Of a stretch of DNA of 64,000 nt, positions 45,992 through 57,507 are shown in pieces. The notes under the pieces are model-generated. The model was not told where the DNA came from and searched no databases. It was given only the letters and a program-made list of their open reading frames with translations. The translations under genes and the position numbers were made by a program. How positions within the stretch are numbered: the stretch's first letter is position 1; each line of letters begins with the position of its first letter. Origin of the DNA: Pilatotrama ljubarskyi (Eukaryota > Basidiomycota > Agaricomycetes > Polyporales > Polyporaceae); NCBI GenBank assembly GCA_022385805.1, contig MU277718.1, positions 65,716-129,715 on the forward strand. Reading direction: 5' to 3'.

Positions 45992-46859
45992 CTAGTAGAT
46001 CCACGACGTGCGATGGGTATAATCATGGGAGAAGGCGAGGTAAATCGCGTGACGCATCTTCTGCCGCGTAGCCTCGACCTGCCACGGCGCGTAGAGGGCG
46101 TATGTCATGGGGCTGCACATGGAGAGGATCCACCCCTCGAGGACCTGGCACGTCCACTGGACGTTGCGCATGCGGTACCCGAGCCGGAGGATGCTCGCGA
46201 TGTCGAACGGGTCGTGCTTCTCGTACCGCACTAGCTTGAGCGCGACCGCCCACGACCAGCTCACACCGACGAGGACGAGCCCGGGCGAGGTAAAGATCGT
46301 GTTCATCTGCATGTTGGTCTTGCTCGTCGCGTCGATGTATATCGGATCGACCGTATGACCGTACACACTGCAGGATATACAAGATGAGTCAGTGGACATG
46401 TCTCAATGGGCGCCTAGAGTGGCGCGCAGCAGCAGCACTGCAGCACTGGTAATTTGCCAGCGCGAGATGTTGGAGCAGGGCGGAGGGGGACACTTACGGG
46501 TCTTTCGACAAGGGCAACGCGACGTCTGCGCAAGCGTTCATCCAGTCCGCGCCCAGGTGGAAGGCTCGAGCGGTGGAGCGTATGCACTTGCGAAGGCGCG
46601 AGCCCGCGTCTTGCACTCCTCGCGCTATCCATTCGCTCTCGAACGAGCGATGGAGGTAGTCGACATCGCGCGTCGACTCGCGGCATGCGAGCTGGGGATG
46701 AAGGACCATGACGGCCCCGCCATGGACGACGAGGCGCACCGTAGAGCCAAAGTAGCGCAGGAGGCGATCGGAGAGGTCATGCAAGATCGAAAGCAGACGG
46801 TCGCGCGTCAGCTTCACTTCGTTGCGCTCAGGCAGTGGTGACTTGGTTGCCGAGGGCAT
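45992..46859 (-). CDS. Nucleotidyltransferase-fold protein, unknown substrate
   Basis: Two exons start at 46859 (MPSATKSPLPERNEVK) and join KDP to VYGHTVDPIYIDATSKTN across an intron of about 130 bp. After helices with LLSILHDLSDRLLRYFG the protein has VRLVVHGGAVMVLHPQL then STRDVDYLHRSF. HGGA followed by D-V-D at this spacing is the hallmark of the nucleotidyltransferase superfold (GG/GS then DxD). Later, GADWMNACADVALP and a helical half with EKHDPFDIASILR follow, ending TSWIY; about 245 aa. Similar stand-alone proteins are common in agaricomycetes without a known role. Relation to bacterial AbiEii-type or minimal nucleotidyltransferases is inferred from the motif only. Confidence 0.7.
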
Positions 46860-48426
46860 GGTATCCAGCTCGCGAGTGCAGCAGCGACGACAATAAGAGC
46901 GATCGGGCGTTCTGAGAAGGGTGGGGACATTGAAGGGGTATCGAGGGCGTAAAGCCTTTTTGTACGGGATGGCGGTGAGAGCAAGAAGAGGTGAGCTCTG
47001 CCAGCAGCTTTGTTATGGCTCGTAGGCGTAGGCGCCATGCAGCATCCGATATTGCATGGGTCAGCATCAACTCGTGCCATCATCACATCCGGCGGTGTCT
47101 GCTTTGAGTTTCGGAACACCTCAGCGTGCGGGTCGACGGGATGCGCAGACAGCTACTGAGCAATACCTGTGCCGACTGTCTGAGCTCGGCGATGTCTCCC
47201 GCAATGAACATCCTAAGCCCTCTATCCATGCAATTTGCATGCATTGCCCTGCACGGTCAAAGCGTACCCTATGCCCATGCGCACTGCGCAGGGGCCAGTG
47301 CGCCAGTCTTCGCTGGGATGCTTGGACGTTCGGGTCGTTCGCTCCCACGTGCGGCCATGCGCAGGAAGACGCAGGCACCCGGACACGGGCGGCAGCATTA
47401 CGTCCTACGAACATTTCTCACTATGTCAGAGGAGCCGTGCGGCGTGGCGCGCGCCGCGCGACAATAAAGCGGTCGCGCTTCTGGGATGTTGATGTGCGTG
47501 CTCTGCTAAGACGGCGTCTGCGGGCAATGTGATCAGTACCATGGCTGACGCGTAGGTCATCGGTTCCCCGCAGACATGGCGGTGGCGAAGGGAGGAACTG
47601 TGGGCGCCCCGACATGAGGCAGACCCAGGAAGCGTCGGCTCTGATGCATGAGGACGGTCCGAGGCTTCTATACCCAAGGAGATGAGGGCCTACCCGACTT
47701 GTGGGCCGGCACTGACTGTGCGCGGATAGACGTGAGCGGTGGCGCAGAAGCACAAGGTGGAAGACGCGACACATCAGACAGTTCGAGAGAGTTGTCGCAG
47801 AAGCCTACGGGGGTCTACAGCATGGCGTGGGACACGAGGTCGTAGGCGCGCAGCAATGCACGGGATGACTAGAGATTCAATATGCCTTAAGAAGGAGCGT
47901 CTTGTCTATGAACGCTACGGCCGCGTGGGTTCTTTACCACAACCCTCTTCCCGCGCAACCATGAGGGTATTGAACAGAAGCCCTCCTGGTAGTCTTGGTA
48001 CCTGCGTAAGGGGACTCGAATCCAGAACGTACCTCGGCGAGTGCACGTTGCTCGTCTCTGCTCATCAAACATCATGGAAGAGAACAGCAGAAACCCATGC
48101 CCAGGGGCGAGTGACCTATTTCCACTTCCTGTGAGATGTCGCGGACCCAAACGTCGAGGACCTGTTCTACTACTGCCATGGGCGACCCAATCCAGTTGCG
48201 TGGCAGCGAGTTGACTCACCTATCCTCGGATTACCGCCAAACCCCGTCTTCTCCTGTCTTTGACAGGCATTCTTCACTGCGCAATGTGGCTGTATATGCT
48301 GTCGAGATCTGGTAGATTTTCCGGTGTTGGTCCCACGGGGTATCGATGGCACCCACAACCGGAGTCTGATATGACTCTGAGATGGAGTCGCATTCGCGGG
48401 ATTCCCTTCTATTAACACGACAGCGC
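46860..48426. other. Intergenic
   Basis: 1.57 kb with several open frames, none with a recognisable domain or consistent splicing. No tRNA-like fold was noticed. It may hold an unrecognised gene. Confidence 0.35.
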
Positions 48427-49439
48427 TCAGCTCTGTCCGACGACCGCCGCATCACCCGATGCATCTTCTGCGACCTCAACGGGATGCCGTTTACGCCACT
48501 CGGAGAGGCCGCGCTCAAATGAGCGGTCATCCAGGCCATTCGGGACAAGACAGAAGGTGACGCCTGCATATGAGCGTCATAAGCATCAGCGGAAGTGTAG
48601 ACTTCAGATGGGCGAGACGCGTGCCTAGGGACTCGACTTCCTTGTTACGATGTTCGTCATCAAAGAAGAGCTGGAGTACGAGGTGAGCGCGTGGTCCAGG
48701 AAGCGGGGCCGGCGGTGATGGTGACGGCGCTCACCATCTCGGAGTAGGGCAGCCCTGTCTTCTTGTGCAGCTCCTTGAAATGCTTGATCTTCGAACCTGA
48801 GGACAACGCAAGTTGTCAGATGTCGTGCAGCACCGCTAGGGCCGTACGTGCCTGGATAAATCTCCATCTGGTCGAAGAAGGTCGCCGCGGGCGTGGGTGA
48901 TTCGCCTTGGTGGCCTGCGGGCGGCGGCACGAGGAGCAGGTTCAACGCTCGGCGAGCCCTTCGTATGGCTATGAGTCGACTGCAGTCTATGTCAAGGCTC
49001 GACGTACAGGTCCGGGGCGTGGGTTCGAGAGCAAGCGGCGATGACGACACCACCCTCCCTCAGGCGGTGGAGGATCTCAGGTACGTCGCGGTAGAAACAT
49101 ATCTTCTGATCATGCCTGAGGGTACATTTCAGCAAAAAAACGAAGCGGTGAGATTAGAGACCTTGCCTGTCGCGAACTTCGTTCACCGCGCTACCCACGC
49201 GCCGGAGAGGAGCTGCGATGCGATTCGAATCAGCTGGACAGAGTGAGTCTCCCTAGACGCACGATCGACATGGGTATCTATCCATAAATCCCATAGCGTA
49301 TAACTGCGCTAGTCGGAAAAGATCAGCTGCGTGAGTGCGGCTGACTACGAAGAGGTCGAGAGGATCGTGAGACTCATGACTCTTCCAGGGATACGTACTC
49401 AAGATCAAATGCGACCAACTTCGGCAGCCTACTAGTCAT
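48427..49439 (-). CDS. MDP-1-type HAD phosphatase
   Basis: Eight exons: 49439-49399, 49303-49263, 49212-49167, 49115-49008, 48958-48852, 48796-48735, 48670-48625, 48563-48427; total 588 nt, 195 aa. Splicing yields VAFDLDYTLWDLWIDTHVD, with the HAD nucleophile motif DLDYT. Next are PPLRRVGSAVNEV, KICFYRDVPEILHRLREG, VIAACSRTHAPDLARRAL, FFDQMEIYPGSKIKHFKEL, then LFFDDEHRNKEVESLGVTF with the acidic motif FFDDE, and a tail ending AAVVGQS. This is the full magnesium-dependent phosphatase-1 pattern, an enzyme thought to act on phosphotyrosine or glycated phospho-residues in the cytosol. Three of the seven introns start with GC instead of GT (49166, 48851, 48624), each required to keep frame and family match. 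Confidence 0.82.
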
Positions 49440-49683
49440 CTTTCGCGGTTGGTCGACAGCGTTATACTGCCAGCTTATATTGGATATCCTGGATACGGCA
49501 AGGAGAAGGGAAGTTCGAGTTGCGACACGAGTAAGCTTGAAAGAGCGCTTACTGTACGGTACACTGGCAGGACGGCAATTGCCGGGCAGAATCCGGATAG
49601 TCACAACTTAGCCACAGCCCACCACCACAACTTTCTTCTTTCCTCCTCCTCCTCCAGCTTTGGCCCTCTGAGCCCTGGCACCA
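49440..49683. promoter_or_regulatory. Divergent promoter region, MDP-1-like and F-box genes
   Basis: 244 bp between two outward-facing starts. The F-box side is pyrimidine-rich (CTTTCCTCCTCCTCCTCC near 49640), a common fungal promoter feature. No TATA box was clear. Confidence 0.4.
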
Positions 49684-51547
49684 ATGTCAAGCTTTCGCCG
49701 ACGATTGTTCAGCCTTCCTCATAACCGAGCACCTCGAAAGTGCGTTGCATACACTTCCGGGAATTCCTCAAAACTCATTGCGGTGCTGCAGCATCGACAC
49801 AACCCCTCTTCCGGACCCATTACGAGCAGAGAGCTTCTCTGGTCCTTATTATGGTGTAGAGCCTCTCGAAAGCCTTCCGTTGGCGAAGGCCTTGGACCCG
49901 GAGATCCGTACAAAACTTCAGGAGCGTGCGCGCAGGCACGAGCAGGAGCTCCGCGGCTTGTACGCCGTCCTCAACGCAGGCTGCCGCATCAATCGACTCC
50001 CCGTCGAGCTTCTCGTCGAAATCTTCGCTCATGTACAGGGTGCAGAACGTGCGCAAAACTGGCTGCACATCCTCACCGTCTGCCGATATTGGTTCGTTGT
50101 TGTCTCGACTGCTCCAATACTATGGAAGAATCTCAAGGTGCAGGGCACCACCAACCTCCTCCGCACCGGACTGAGACGCTCTAAACAAGCCGAGATCAAC
50201 GTCGAAGTCTCCGCCTTATGTAGCGTCCCGTTCCACGATGTCTTGGACATCCTCGCCCCTCACGCCCACCGTCTCCGATCTCTCACACTCAGTGGGATAT
50301 CTCAAACCGGCATTGCCGCCGTCTCGCTGTTCCTTGAATCATACACATTCCCCGCCCTTCGCTACTTCGAGGCACACCTGGATAGGAGGATAATGGACAT
50401 GTTCGACCTGGCCGTCAGTTTCCCTGCTGAGCGGTTCCCGAAGGTGCAGGAGTTCGACATTTCTCGGATCAACATCTTCGCCTCCACATCGGCCTTTGTT
50501 CAGCTCAGAAAACTCCGTGTCGAGTCCTGCCGGGGCAAAAACCCGGAATTGAGCACGTGTATGCTCGTAGACGCGATCTGCGCGCTGCGGAATATCGAGG
50601 AGCTCGAGTTGTTTGAAACGCACGTGCTTGACGCTGGCACCGCCGTGATCTCGCCCCGGGAAGAGAAGGTGACGCTCAGCAAACTACGGAGGGCGACATT
50701 CCTGACGGAAGCTGCCGTCATCAAGGCCATCCTCTCGGGCGTCATCATGCCTGCCTCTGCGAACGTGAGTTTCGCCGCCCCGCTGATGGCAGAAGCGCCG
50801 GAAGGGGACGCAGAGAGCCTCCGAGACCTGCTCCCCGAGGACCGGACCTGTCTTCCTATCCTCTCGCACATCGTCACCGCGCACATCGTATCCTCAGCCG
50901 ACCGCCACACTATTCACGGGAAGGCCGCTGCTGCTGCTGCTTCCCCCTCGAGTTCGTCTAGCCTCCAGCTCTCCCTCGATCAGTACACGATGGGCCTCGT
51001 CGACGACGCGGGGTGGGAAGCCATCGGCCTCGGGGACTTCACCGACATCCTGCGCAACGCCCCGCTGCAGACGGTGACGATTGAGTGTACGCGGGACTGC
51101 TTCCACCAGGCGGACTGGCCCGCGATCATCTCAGACCATCCGAAGCTGCTTCATCTGAAGGTGACCGTTTTCTACGACGGCGAGCCCGACCCGATTCTCG
51201 CTGAGCTGCTCTTCGAGGGGCTTAATCCTGCTTTTGTCGGGACGATTGCCGGCGTAAGGGTTGACGGCGACAGCGCAGAGCACGACGTTCCGTGCCCTGC
51301 GCTCGAGTCCGTTTCCCTTGCCGGATTCTCTGCGCCTTCGGATGCACAGGTCCAGACCATCGTCGCACATCTGGAGAGCAGGCGAAAGGCTTTGGGCGAG
51401 TCGGCGAAACAAGTGCTCGACACCCTCTCGATCCAGTGCATAGGGCACCGGGACCCGGAGCACTACGACGAGCGGCGGGCCGTGGTTGAGAACGCGCTGA
51501 GGTCGTTCGCGACTGCCGTTGTCTATAAGGCGAGCGACATCGTCTGA
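49684..51547 (+). CDS. F-box protein, intact, first of the right-hand cluster
   Basis: A short first exon (49684-49739, MSSFRRRLFSLPHNRAP) joins across a 52 bp intron to the main exon from 49792. The shared motif GPYYGVEPLES is followed by the F-box (INRLPVELLVEIFAHVQG; ILTVCRYWFVVVSTAPILW). The leucine-rich remainder reads FPALRYFEAHL, FPKVQEFDIS, VQLRKLRVE, IEELELFETHV, then LLPEDRTCLPILSHIV, LLHLKVTVF, LLFEGLNPA and CPALESVSLAGF. Total about 600 aa, no breaks. It is the intact paralogue against which the three decayed copies downstream can be compared. Probable role: substrate receptor of an SCF ubiquitin ligase. Confidence 0.82.
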
Positions 51548-51930
51548 AACCGGGGTTCGTCTGATTTCGGTCTCGGTGATGTCCCCCTGCCTCCCCTGTT
51601 TTGCCCATGTGGCACCTTGTACGCCCAGGAACGACATACGTAGCCCTGCTCTTGTATAGTACAACATCTGGATCTTGCATCAGACGCATCAAGTGTATAC
51701 CTATTACCGTCCTCGCGGCGGCCCTCAAGGTGGCGGTGTCCGCCGGATGACCGGTACCTACGGCGATGGGGTTCGGTGTCTTGAGCCACTCCCGTCTGAT
51801 ACGTCTTGTCTCCCGACCACAACTCACTCACTTCAGCCCGTCCTATCTCTCTTCAGGTGAGTCTCAAGTGATCGGAAGTATCGCGCGACTGACTGGATTC
51901 AACGTCCGTAACGCTCACAGTTGTGCGACA
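51548..51930. other. Intergenic in the F-box cluster
   Basis: Space between the intact F-box gene and the first pseudogene. No repeat was found. Confidence 0.4.
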
Positions 51931-53790
51931 ATGGCCCATCATCAGTACGTCGCAGAAACAAGAACCTCGCTGGTTTCAGCGTCTTGACCCGCAGCAGAGA
52001 CAGCGGGCCAGAACAGTCAGATTCTCTCGCTGATCCTGGTGTATTGCAAGTTGCGGACTGGCAATATCCGTTCTACGGCGTGCCCCCTCTCGAAGGCGCA
52101 TCTTGCGCCACTCCGCCCGCTGCTCAGTTCCGCACTCCATTCTTGAAGAAGCGCAAGCTCGAGCACGAGCTTGCTAGCGTCGGCGCTCTCCTGAATGCCG
52201 GCGTACCTATCAACACGCTCCCGAACGAGCTGCTCGTGGAGATCATATCCTTGGTTCAGTGGTACGAGCCGGAGGGGCGCGGCTTCTTCTGGCCCATCGT
52301 CCTGCGCGTCTGCCGGCGGTGGTTTGCGGTGGCTGCGTCAACTCTAGCACTTTGGCGACTCCTGTGGGCGGATACGAGCATGAACCACCTGCGGACGTGC
52401 CTTGTGCGCTCGAGGAATATGACCATCACCGTCTCGACCGGCCGACAAGCCCTCGTCCCCCAGGTCTTGGAGCTCATCCTCCCCCATCTTCCTCGCGTAC
52501 GGGAGATCCGCCTGAGCTGCGTGATGCCTGATGATGTCCCTCTCTACTCATGGGTACCCTACATCTCCCAATGGCCGCACTCATAGCCATAGCTGTCAGC
52601 AAGTGGCTGACGAAAGACGACAAGTCGGAGCAAGATCTCCTAGAGTTCGCCCCGGAGCTGCGTCTCAAGTTGTCGCGGGTCTGTTTGAGAGCCCTGTGCG
52701 TCTTCCCGTCACTCTTCCTGGGCCAGCTGCGACAACCCAGCCTCTACCACCCACGCGGCCGAGTGCCCGGCATGACGTTCAGCTTGCTCGCCACCATCCT
52801 GCGGAGGCTTGTGGGCATGGAACGTCTTGAACTTACCGAACTTCAACTCTACGGTCCACCGGATATACCCGAGCCTTCTAGCCTACCGCGGATACATCTC
52901 CCCAATCTCGTCTCCCTCCAGCTTCACGCTCGCATGAATGCCATCAAACATGTGCTCCCCATGATCTCCATCCCCGCGTCGGCAGATCTCGACATCCAGC
53001 ATGAGGAGAAGTCGTACTCAGGCGTGCTAAACGAACTCGTCACGGACGGCATACGCGCCATCTTACCCACTGACAGGACCGGCCTTCCCGTCCTAATCCG
53101 TCTCACAGAGGTCTCCTTCTCCCTCTCAAACAGCCAGCGTACCATCGAAGCGGTCTCCCCTCCCACCCAAGACGGCAAAGGCGGCGGCAACATCCGCTGC
53201 TCCTTACAAATCCCGGTCATGTATGACTGGGTTGAGCCCCTTGCACGATTTGGCCTACTCATTGTCGACCTGTTAGACATACACCACCCGGCGACCCTCG
53301 AGACCCTCTCGATCTGTAGTGAGGGCGTGTACTTGACTGCAGTCGACTGGATCACGACGCTCGCCTCTCTTCGGAAGCTACGGCGACTCCACATCTTGGC
53401 GTCGTGGGGTTTGGGTTTGGGTTTGGGTTTGGGTTTGGGTTTGGGCAGCGATCCACGCCCCATCTTCACAGCATTGGACCCGGGCGATTCAGGCGGCGTC
53501 GCGCATCCGGCTCGTGAAGAAGACTGCATCGTTTGCCCGTGCTGCAGGGTCTGCACGTCCAATGGTTCTCCGCACCGGCACCGGCCGCGAACTCGGAGAA
53601 CCTGCTACTCCCTGTTATCCGCCAATGCCTCGAGCGGAGGCGTGATGTCCTTGCCAAGCCCAAGGCACTTGAAGGTCTTACCCTTGCATTCCCAGATAGT
53701 GAAGACCTCTACGATGAGCAGAAAGCGCTTTTTGACGACGGCCTGTCGCATCTCGTGGACGACTTCACCTACGTCCGATTATCACACTAG
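51931..53790 (+). pseudogene. F-box gene, frameshifted
   Basis: A small first exon (ATG at 51931) and the shared motif WQYPFYGVPPLEG are followed by an intact F-box (INTLPNELLVEIISLVQ; LRVCRRWFAVAASTLALW). Near 52545-52560 the frame ends soon after IRLSCVMPDDVPLYSW; the matching continuation (LHLPMAALIAIAV) is in another frame. A second shift near 53535 moves the C-terminal part (PVLQGLHVQWF...FTYVRLSH, stop 53790) out of frame again. The two breaks argue for a pseudogene, or for a wrong base call at each. Within the coding region, 53407-53445 is a TTTGGG tandem repeat coding Gly-Leu repeats. Confidence 0.7.
53406..53445 (+). repeat. (TTTGGG)n tandem repeat
   Basis: About six copies of GGGTTT / TTTGGG in a row inside the F-box pseudogene, translated as Gly-Leu repeats. 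It differs from the common fungal telomere unit TTAGGG by one base. Confidence 0.8.
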
Positions 53791-54844
53791 TCAATGGACA
53801 CAGACAGCATTCTGGTCCAGAGGCGGACGAATCACGTATGTCAGCGGTCGCGTTCATACATCCCACTGAACATGAAGCTGACTACTCGTGTACATAGCAC
53901 GTTCGTTGTCGTACGAACACTGCCGCCAGCGGTCCGCTTCACCCTTGTCATGACCTGTGGACTCGTTCGCTACAAGTGACCTCGCGAGCGGCGAGCGACT
54001 GGAGCTCGTATTCCGTCAAGGCCTACACAGTGTATACGGCTGAGTTTCCGATTTTTATGAGGCTGCTCAGTTGAGTGTATCAGGAACATAGACTGGCTAT
54101 ATTCTGAAGATGATGGTCCGTATCATGACGACGGTAGCGCCCATTGGACTTGCATGTGGCACCGGCGGCTCTCTCTCTCTTTTGTCTGGCGTGTCGTCCG
54201 GCAGCCCCTTTGTTCCTTCAAGGCATTTTGTTGTGTAGTCGCTATCCACTGTGCATATATAAACTCGCGCGCCCTTTGACATCGAGCACCCGCATACCTT
54301 CCCTTTTCCGCGAATATGCAGTCGCCGAAAACCGTTGTCTCTGCTCGCCTCCCGAGTCCTCTTCCGACTTCGAATACTCTGTCCTCGTATTCTCGCTCAG
54401 TGGCACGCTCCTCGGAACAGTCGACCTTGAATTATAATGACTGCTAGGAGTTTGGCGAGTCACCTGCAGGCCACAATCCGGGCCCTCGCCACCCCCGGGG
54501 CGCGCATCTGGTATGTTGACGACGCGACTCGTAGCTGGCTTTTCAAGACAAGCTGATCTAATTCAAGAATATATTCAGGAGACACATGAAGCAAAGTTGC
54601 AGAAGGCGCAAAGGAGACACTGAAGTAGGAGAAACAAAGCCTGACAGAGGCAGTGAACCCTGCAGAGGGTGGTGGTACGTTACGTGCCACTGTCAATGTG
54701 CGCTTACCGCCGCTAACGAGCGAACGATTTCTAAGTCTGGCTCCTGTGGCGAAAAACCAGTACGTTTTCTTGCGTTACTACACGTTCTGAGATTACTAAG
54801 CTCGTAATAGGTCAGATCCCGAGCAATGCAATCTCGAGAATATC
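53791..54844. other. Intergenic in the F-box cluster
   Basis: No supported gene or repeat. Confidence 0.4.
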
Positions 54845-55097
54845 TTAGAAGTCGAGACCTGGCGCCACCCGTACTACGGACTTCCTCCGTTGGAGGGTCT
54901 GTCCATTGCCGAGCTGCCTTCGGGCGTAGTTATGAAGCAACAGCCGGGGCAAAGACATGAAAAGGGCTGCAGCGTCCTGAGCTTCAATGCCCTCTTCAAT
55001 GCGAACGCCCCTATTAACAGGCTCCCGACCGAACTGCTCGTCGAGATCCTGTTGATTCTACAAGAGGAGCTCCGCTACATGTACCCTCCTTCCAGGA

Positions 55098-55587
55098 CAT
55101 CAGTACTTCTGCAAAAGTCTGAGAGGGTCTGACACAGACCTCTCAGACCACTCAGACCGGGTTTCAGACATATTCAGACACATCAGACGGTCAGAGCTCA
55201 GAGGTGGTCGGATGGCCGTTCAGACATGATGAGCTTCTGTGTTTTGCGATTCAAACTTCTTCGTGTGTATCACTGACTCATCCTATGTACCTTCACTATG
55301 TATTACACAGCTATGTGATGTGTAACTAAACTGCTATCACTTCGTATTGTCCCCAAGTTGACACCTCCTGGATGAGCCTTTCTATGCTATTGGCAGCACA
55401 ATTCTTGTTCTAAAGAGCTTGTAATTAGTCATGAGGTTTGTCCTACATATTTACAACATACTTGACACCAAAAGACCCGATGAAAGGCTCCTGGGAAGCA
55501 GCAGAAGCAGGGCAGACAGGTCTGAAGGGTCTGAGTGAGAAAAGCTCAGACGTGCCAGACGCTCAGAGATTTGCAAAAGTACTGATG
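55098..55587. mobile_element. TIR element of 490 bp (MITE-like)
   Basis: The ends 55098-55123 and 55562-55587 are inverted repeats, 23 of 26 bases matching, beginning CATCAGTACTT. The subterminal parts are crowded with CAGAC/GTCTG words. It lacks a transposase frame. It splits the F-box domain between the first and second helices. No matching target duplication was found beside it, so its class is open. Confidence 0.7.
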
Positions 55588-56901
55588 CCGAGCAGTTGGA
55601 CGTTTGTCGGCTGTGTCTGCCGGTACTGGTACACTGTGGCAGCCACCACTCCTATGCTTTGGCACGCCCTACCAGCATCTTCCAGCAACAAATACTTGCG
55701 CACTGGCCTCATCCGCTCCAGAGACATGGCAATCTCTGTTTCAGTGTCCGGGTTGTGGTCAGACGTCACCCATGCAATAGAGCTCATTACACCTCACCTC
55801 GACCGGATTCGCTCCATCTACCTCTCTGAAGTGCTGCCCTCCAATATGCCACAGCTCACTACCCTACTGCGACATCCTATGCCTGCGCTGGAATCTTTCC
55901 GGACGTACATGTCCGAAAAGACAAGTGATCATCTCTTTCCGGCGCTCGAGTTGACGGCAGATTGGGCCCCGTGACTATGGGAACTCTCCTTGCACGGCGT
56001 GTATATACGCCCTTCACCTGTTCTCAACCATGTGACATCCTTCGAGCTTGGTTCCCAGTTCACTTCGATGCCTCCTCTGACTCCGCAACTTCTCACCGCC
56101 ATCTTACGCGACCTCGTGAATGTCGAGACGCTCAAGCTCTTCGACCTGGAATACCATGAGGATCACGAACCAACGGAGTCCACCACCACGGCCCGAATTG
56201 TCCTTTCAAGACTTTCCAAACTCACTGTAATGGACTGTGAGGTGAAGATCATGCAACATATCCTGTCTGTCATCTCCCTGAGTCCATCTGCAACGGTCTC
56301 GATCAGCAGGCAGTTCAGCTCAGATATCACCGCGGCACGGCAAGCACTCCTGCAAGGCAGCTGCGTTGTCCTACCTGCTGACAGGAGCGGCCTCCCTGTA
56401 CTGTCCCACCTCACAGCAGTGCATGTCAAGGACTCCGATGCCCTGCGGACCATCAGTGGAACATCACCACCGACAAGAGACGGGCAGAATGGCGGTGAAT
56501 TCTGGTCATCCATCTTCTGCCACCTGTTAGCAGATTCACATGCCGGCCATCAAGTTCCGGTACTTGCAGACTTCCTGAACATGTACATATGCCGTGTGGC
56601 GCCTCTGGAAGTGCTACACGTAGAGGTAATGGCAGACAGGCTACCTGACATAGACTGGCCCACCGTGCTTTCCCCGTTCCCGAAGCTGCAAGATCTCACT
56701 GTGACTTGTGAGGGTGGAAAGGCGCATCACGTATTTCGGGGGCTCAACCCGGACAATTCGCCAGGAAGGTCCTGGGGGAGAGAGCTCGTCGTCTGTCCTC
56801 GCCTAGAAAAGTTGCGCCTAGTGGGTCTCGGCACACTGTCCGACACAGCGCTGATCCCGACTGCCTCCGCGTGCCTAGAGCACCGATGGACTGCACTCGG
56901 G

Positions 56902-57301
56902 TAGTGATGTGCCGGGCCCGGCTCAGGCCCGGCTTTGAGGGCTCAGGCTCGAGAGAAACTCAGGCCGGGCCTCCATTGACGGCTCAAGCCCGGCTCGGGC
57001 CCGGCTTGGCCTGAGCCCCAGCCTGTGGGTGAGTGTGGGTGATTGACTATAAGTCTAAGATTAGGTGTGTTGAAAGCAAAAAATCAGCAAATAAAGTCGA
57101 CTGGCTCACGCCGAACGGGCGCTAAAGGAGCGCTTAGCAGGCCGTAACTGTTGACGGTTTCACGGCCGGGCTCAGGCCTGACGAAACGAAAGCCGGGCCT
57201 GCAAGCCCTTCAGGCCGCTCACCAAGGCCCGGCTCGGCTCAGGCTTCGAGGGCTCGGCTTGGGGGCTTCGACGGCCTCAGGCCGGGCCCAGCACATCACT
57301 A
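56902..57301. mobile_element. hAT-type MITE, 400 bp, with 8 bp target duplication
   Basis: The ends are inverted repeats starting TAGTGATGTG, with one mismatch in the first 21 bases. The same 8 bases, CACTCGGG, flank both ends (56894-56901 and 57302-57309). The interior is rich in GGCCCGGCTC-type words. An 8 bp duplication and TAGTGATG ends are typical of hAT elements. There is no transposase, so it is non-autonomous. Confidence 0.88.
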
Positions 57302-57507
57302 CACTCGGGAGATCCAAGGCTCTCAAGGAACTCTCCTTGGAGCTTCGCAGCTGGAACGAACTTCGTCAAGACAATGAACCAGGAGAGGATGAAGACGATT
57401 GGGAGGCAATGTACTGTGACAACTTGTCGGTATTTGTGGATACTGTCTTCTGTCAGGAATATGAGCCAGAGTATTGGTATGACTATGATTCCAATTACTC
57501 TTACTGA

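Larger units (their letters stand above)
54845..57507 (+). pseudogene. F-box gene broken by two transposon insertions and a stop codon
   Basis: The coding fragments, in order, are WRHPYYGLPPLEGLSIAELP and INRLPTELLVEILLILQEE up to about 55097. After an insertion (55098-55587) comes SWTFVGCVCRYWYTVAATTPMLW through the LRR-like body. An in-frame TGA at 55972-55974 lies between ADWAP and LWELSLHGVY. After this the frame continues to EHRWTALG at 56901, then a 400 bp insertion (56902-57301), then RSKALKELSLEL to the stop at 57507. Removing the 400 bp element and one copy of its duplication restores the frame exactly. At the TGA position the paralogues have Arg (FPRLW, LPRLW), so CGA to TGA is the likely change. 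Confidence 0.8.

Noticed and set aside
47056..48219. Several overlapping open frames between the nucleotidyltransferase-like gene and the MDP-1-like gene.
   Set aside because: No domain, no consistent splicing and no similarity between frames and known families could be seen.
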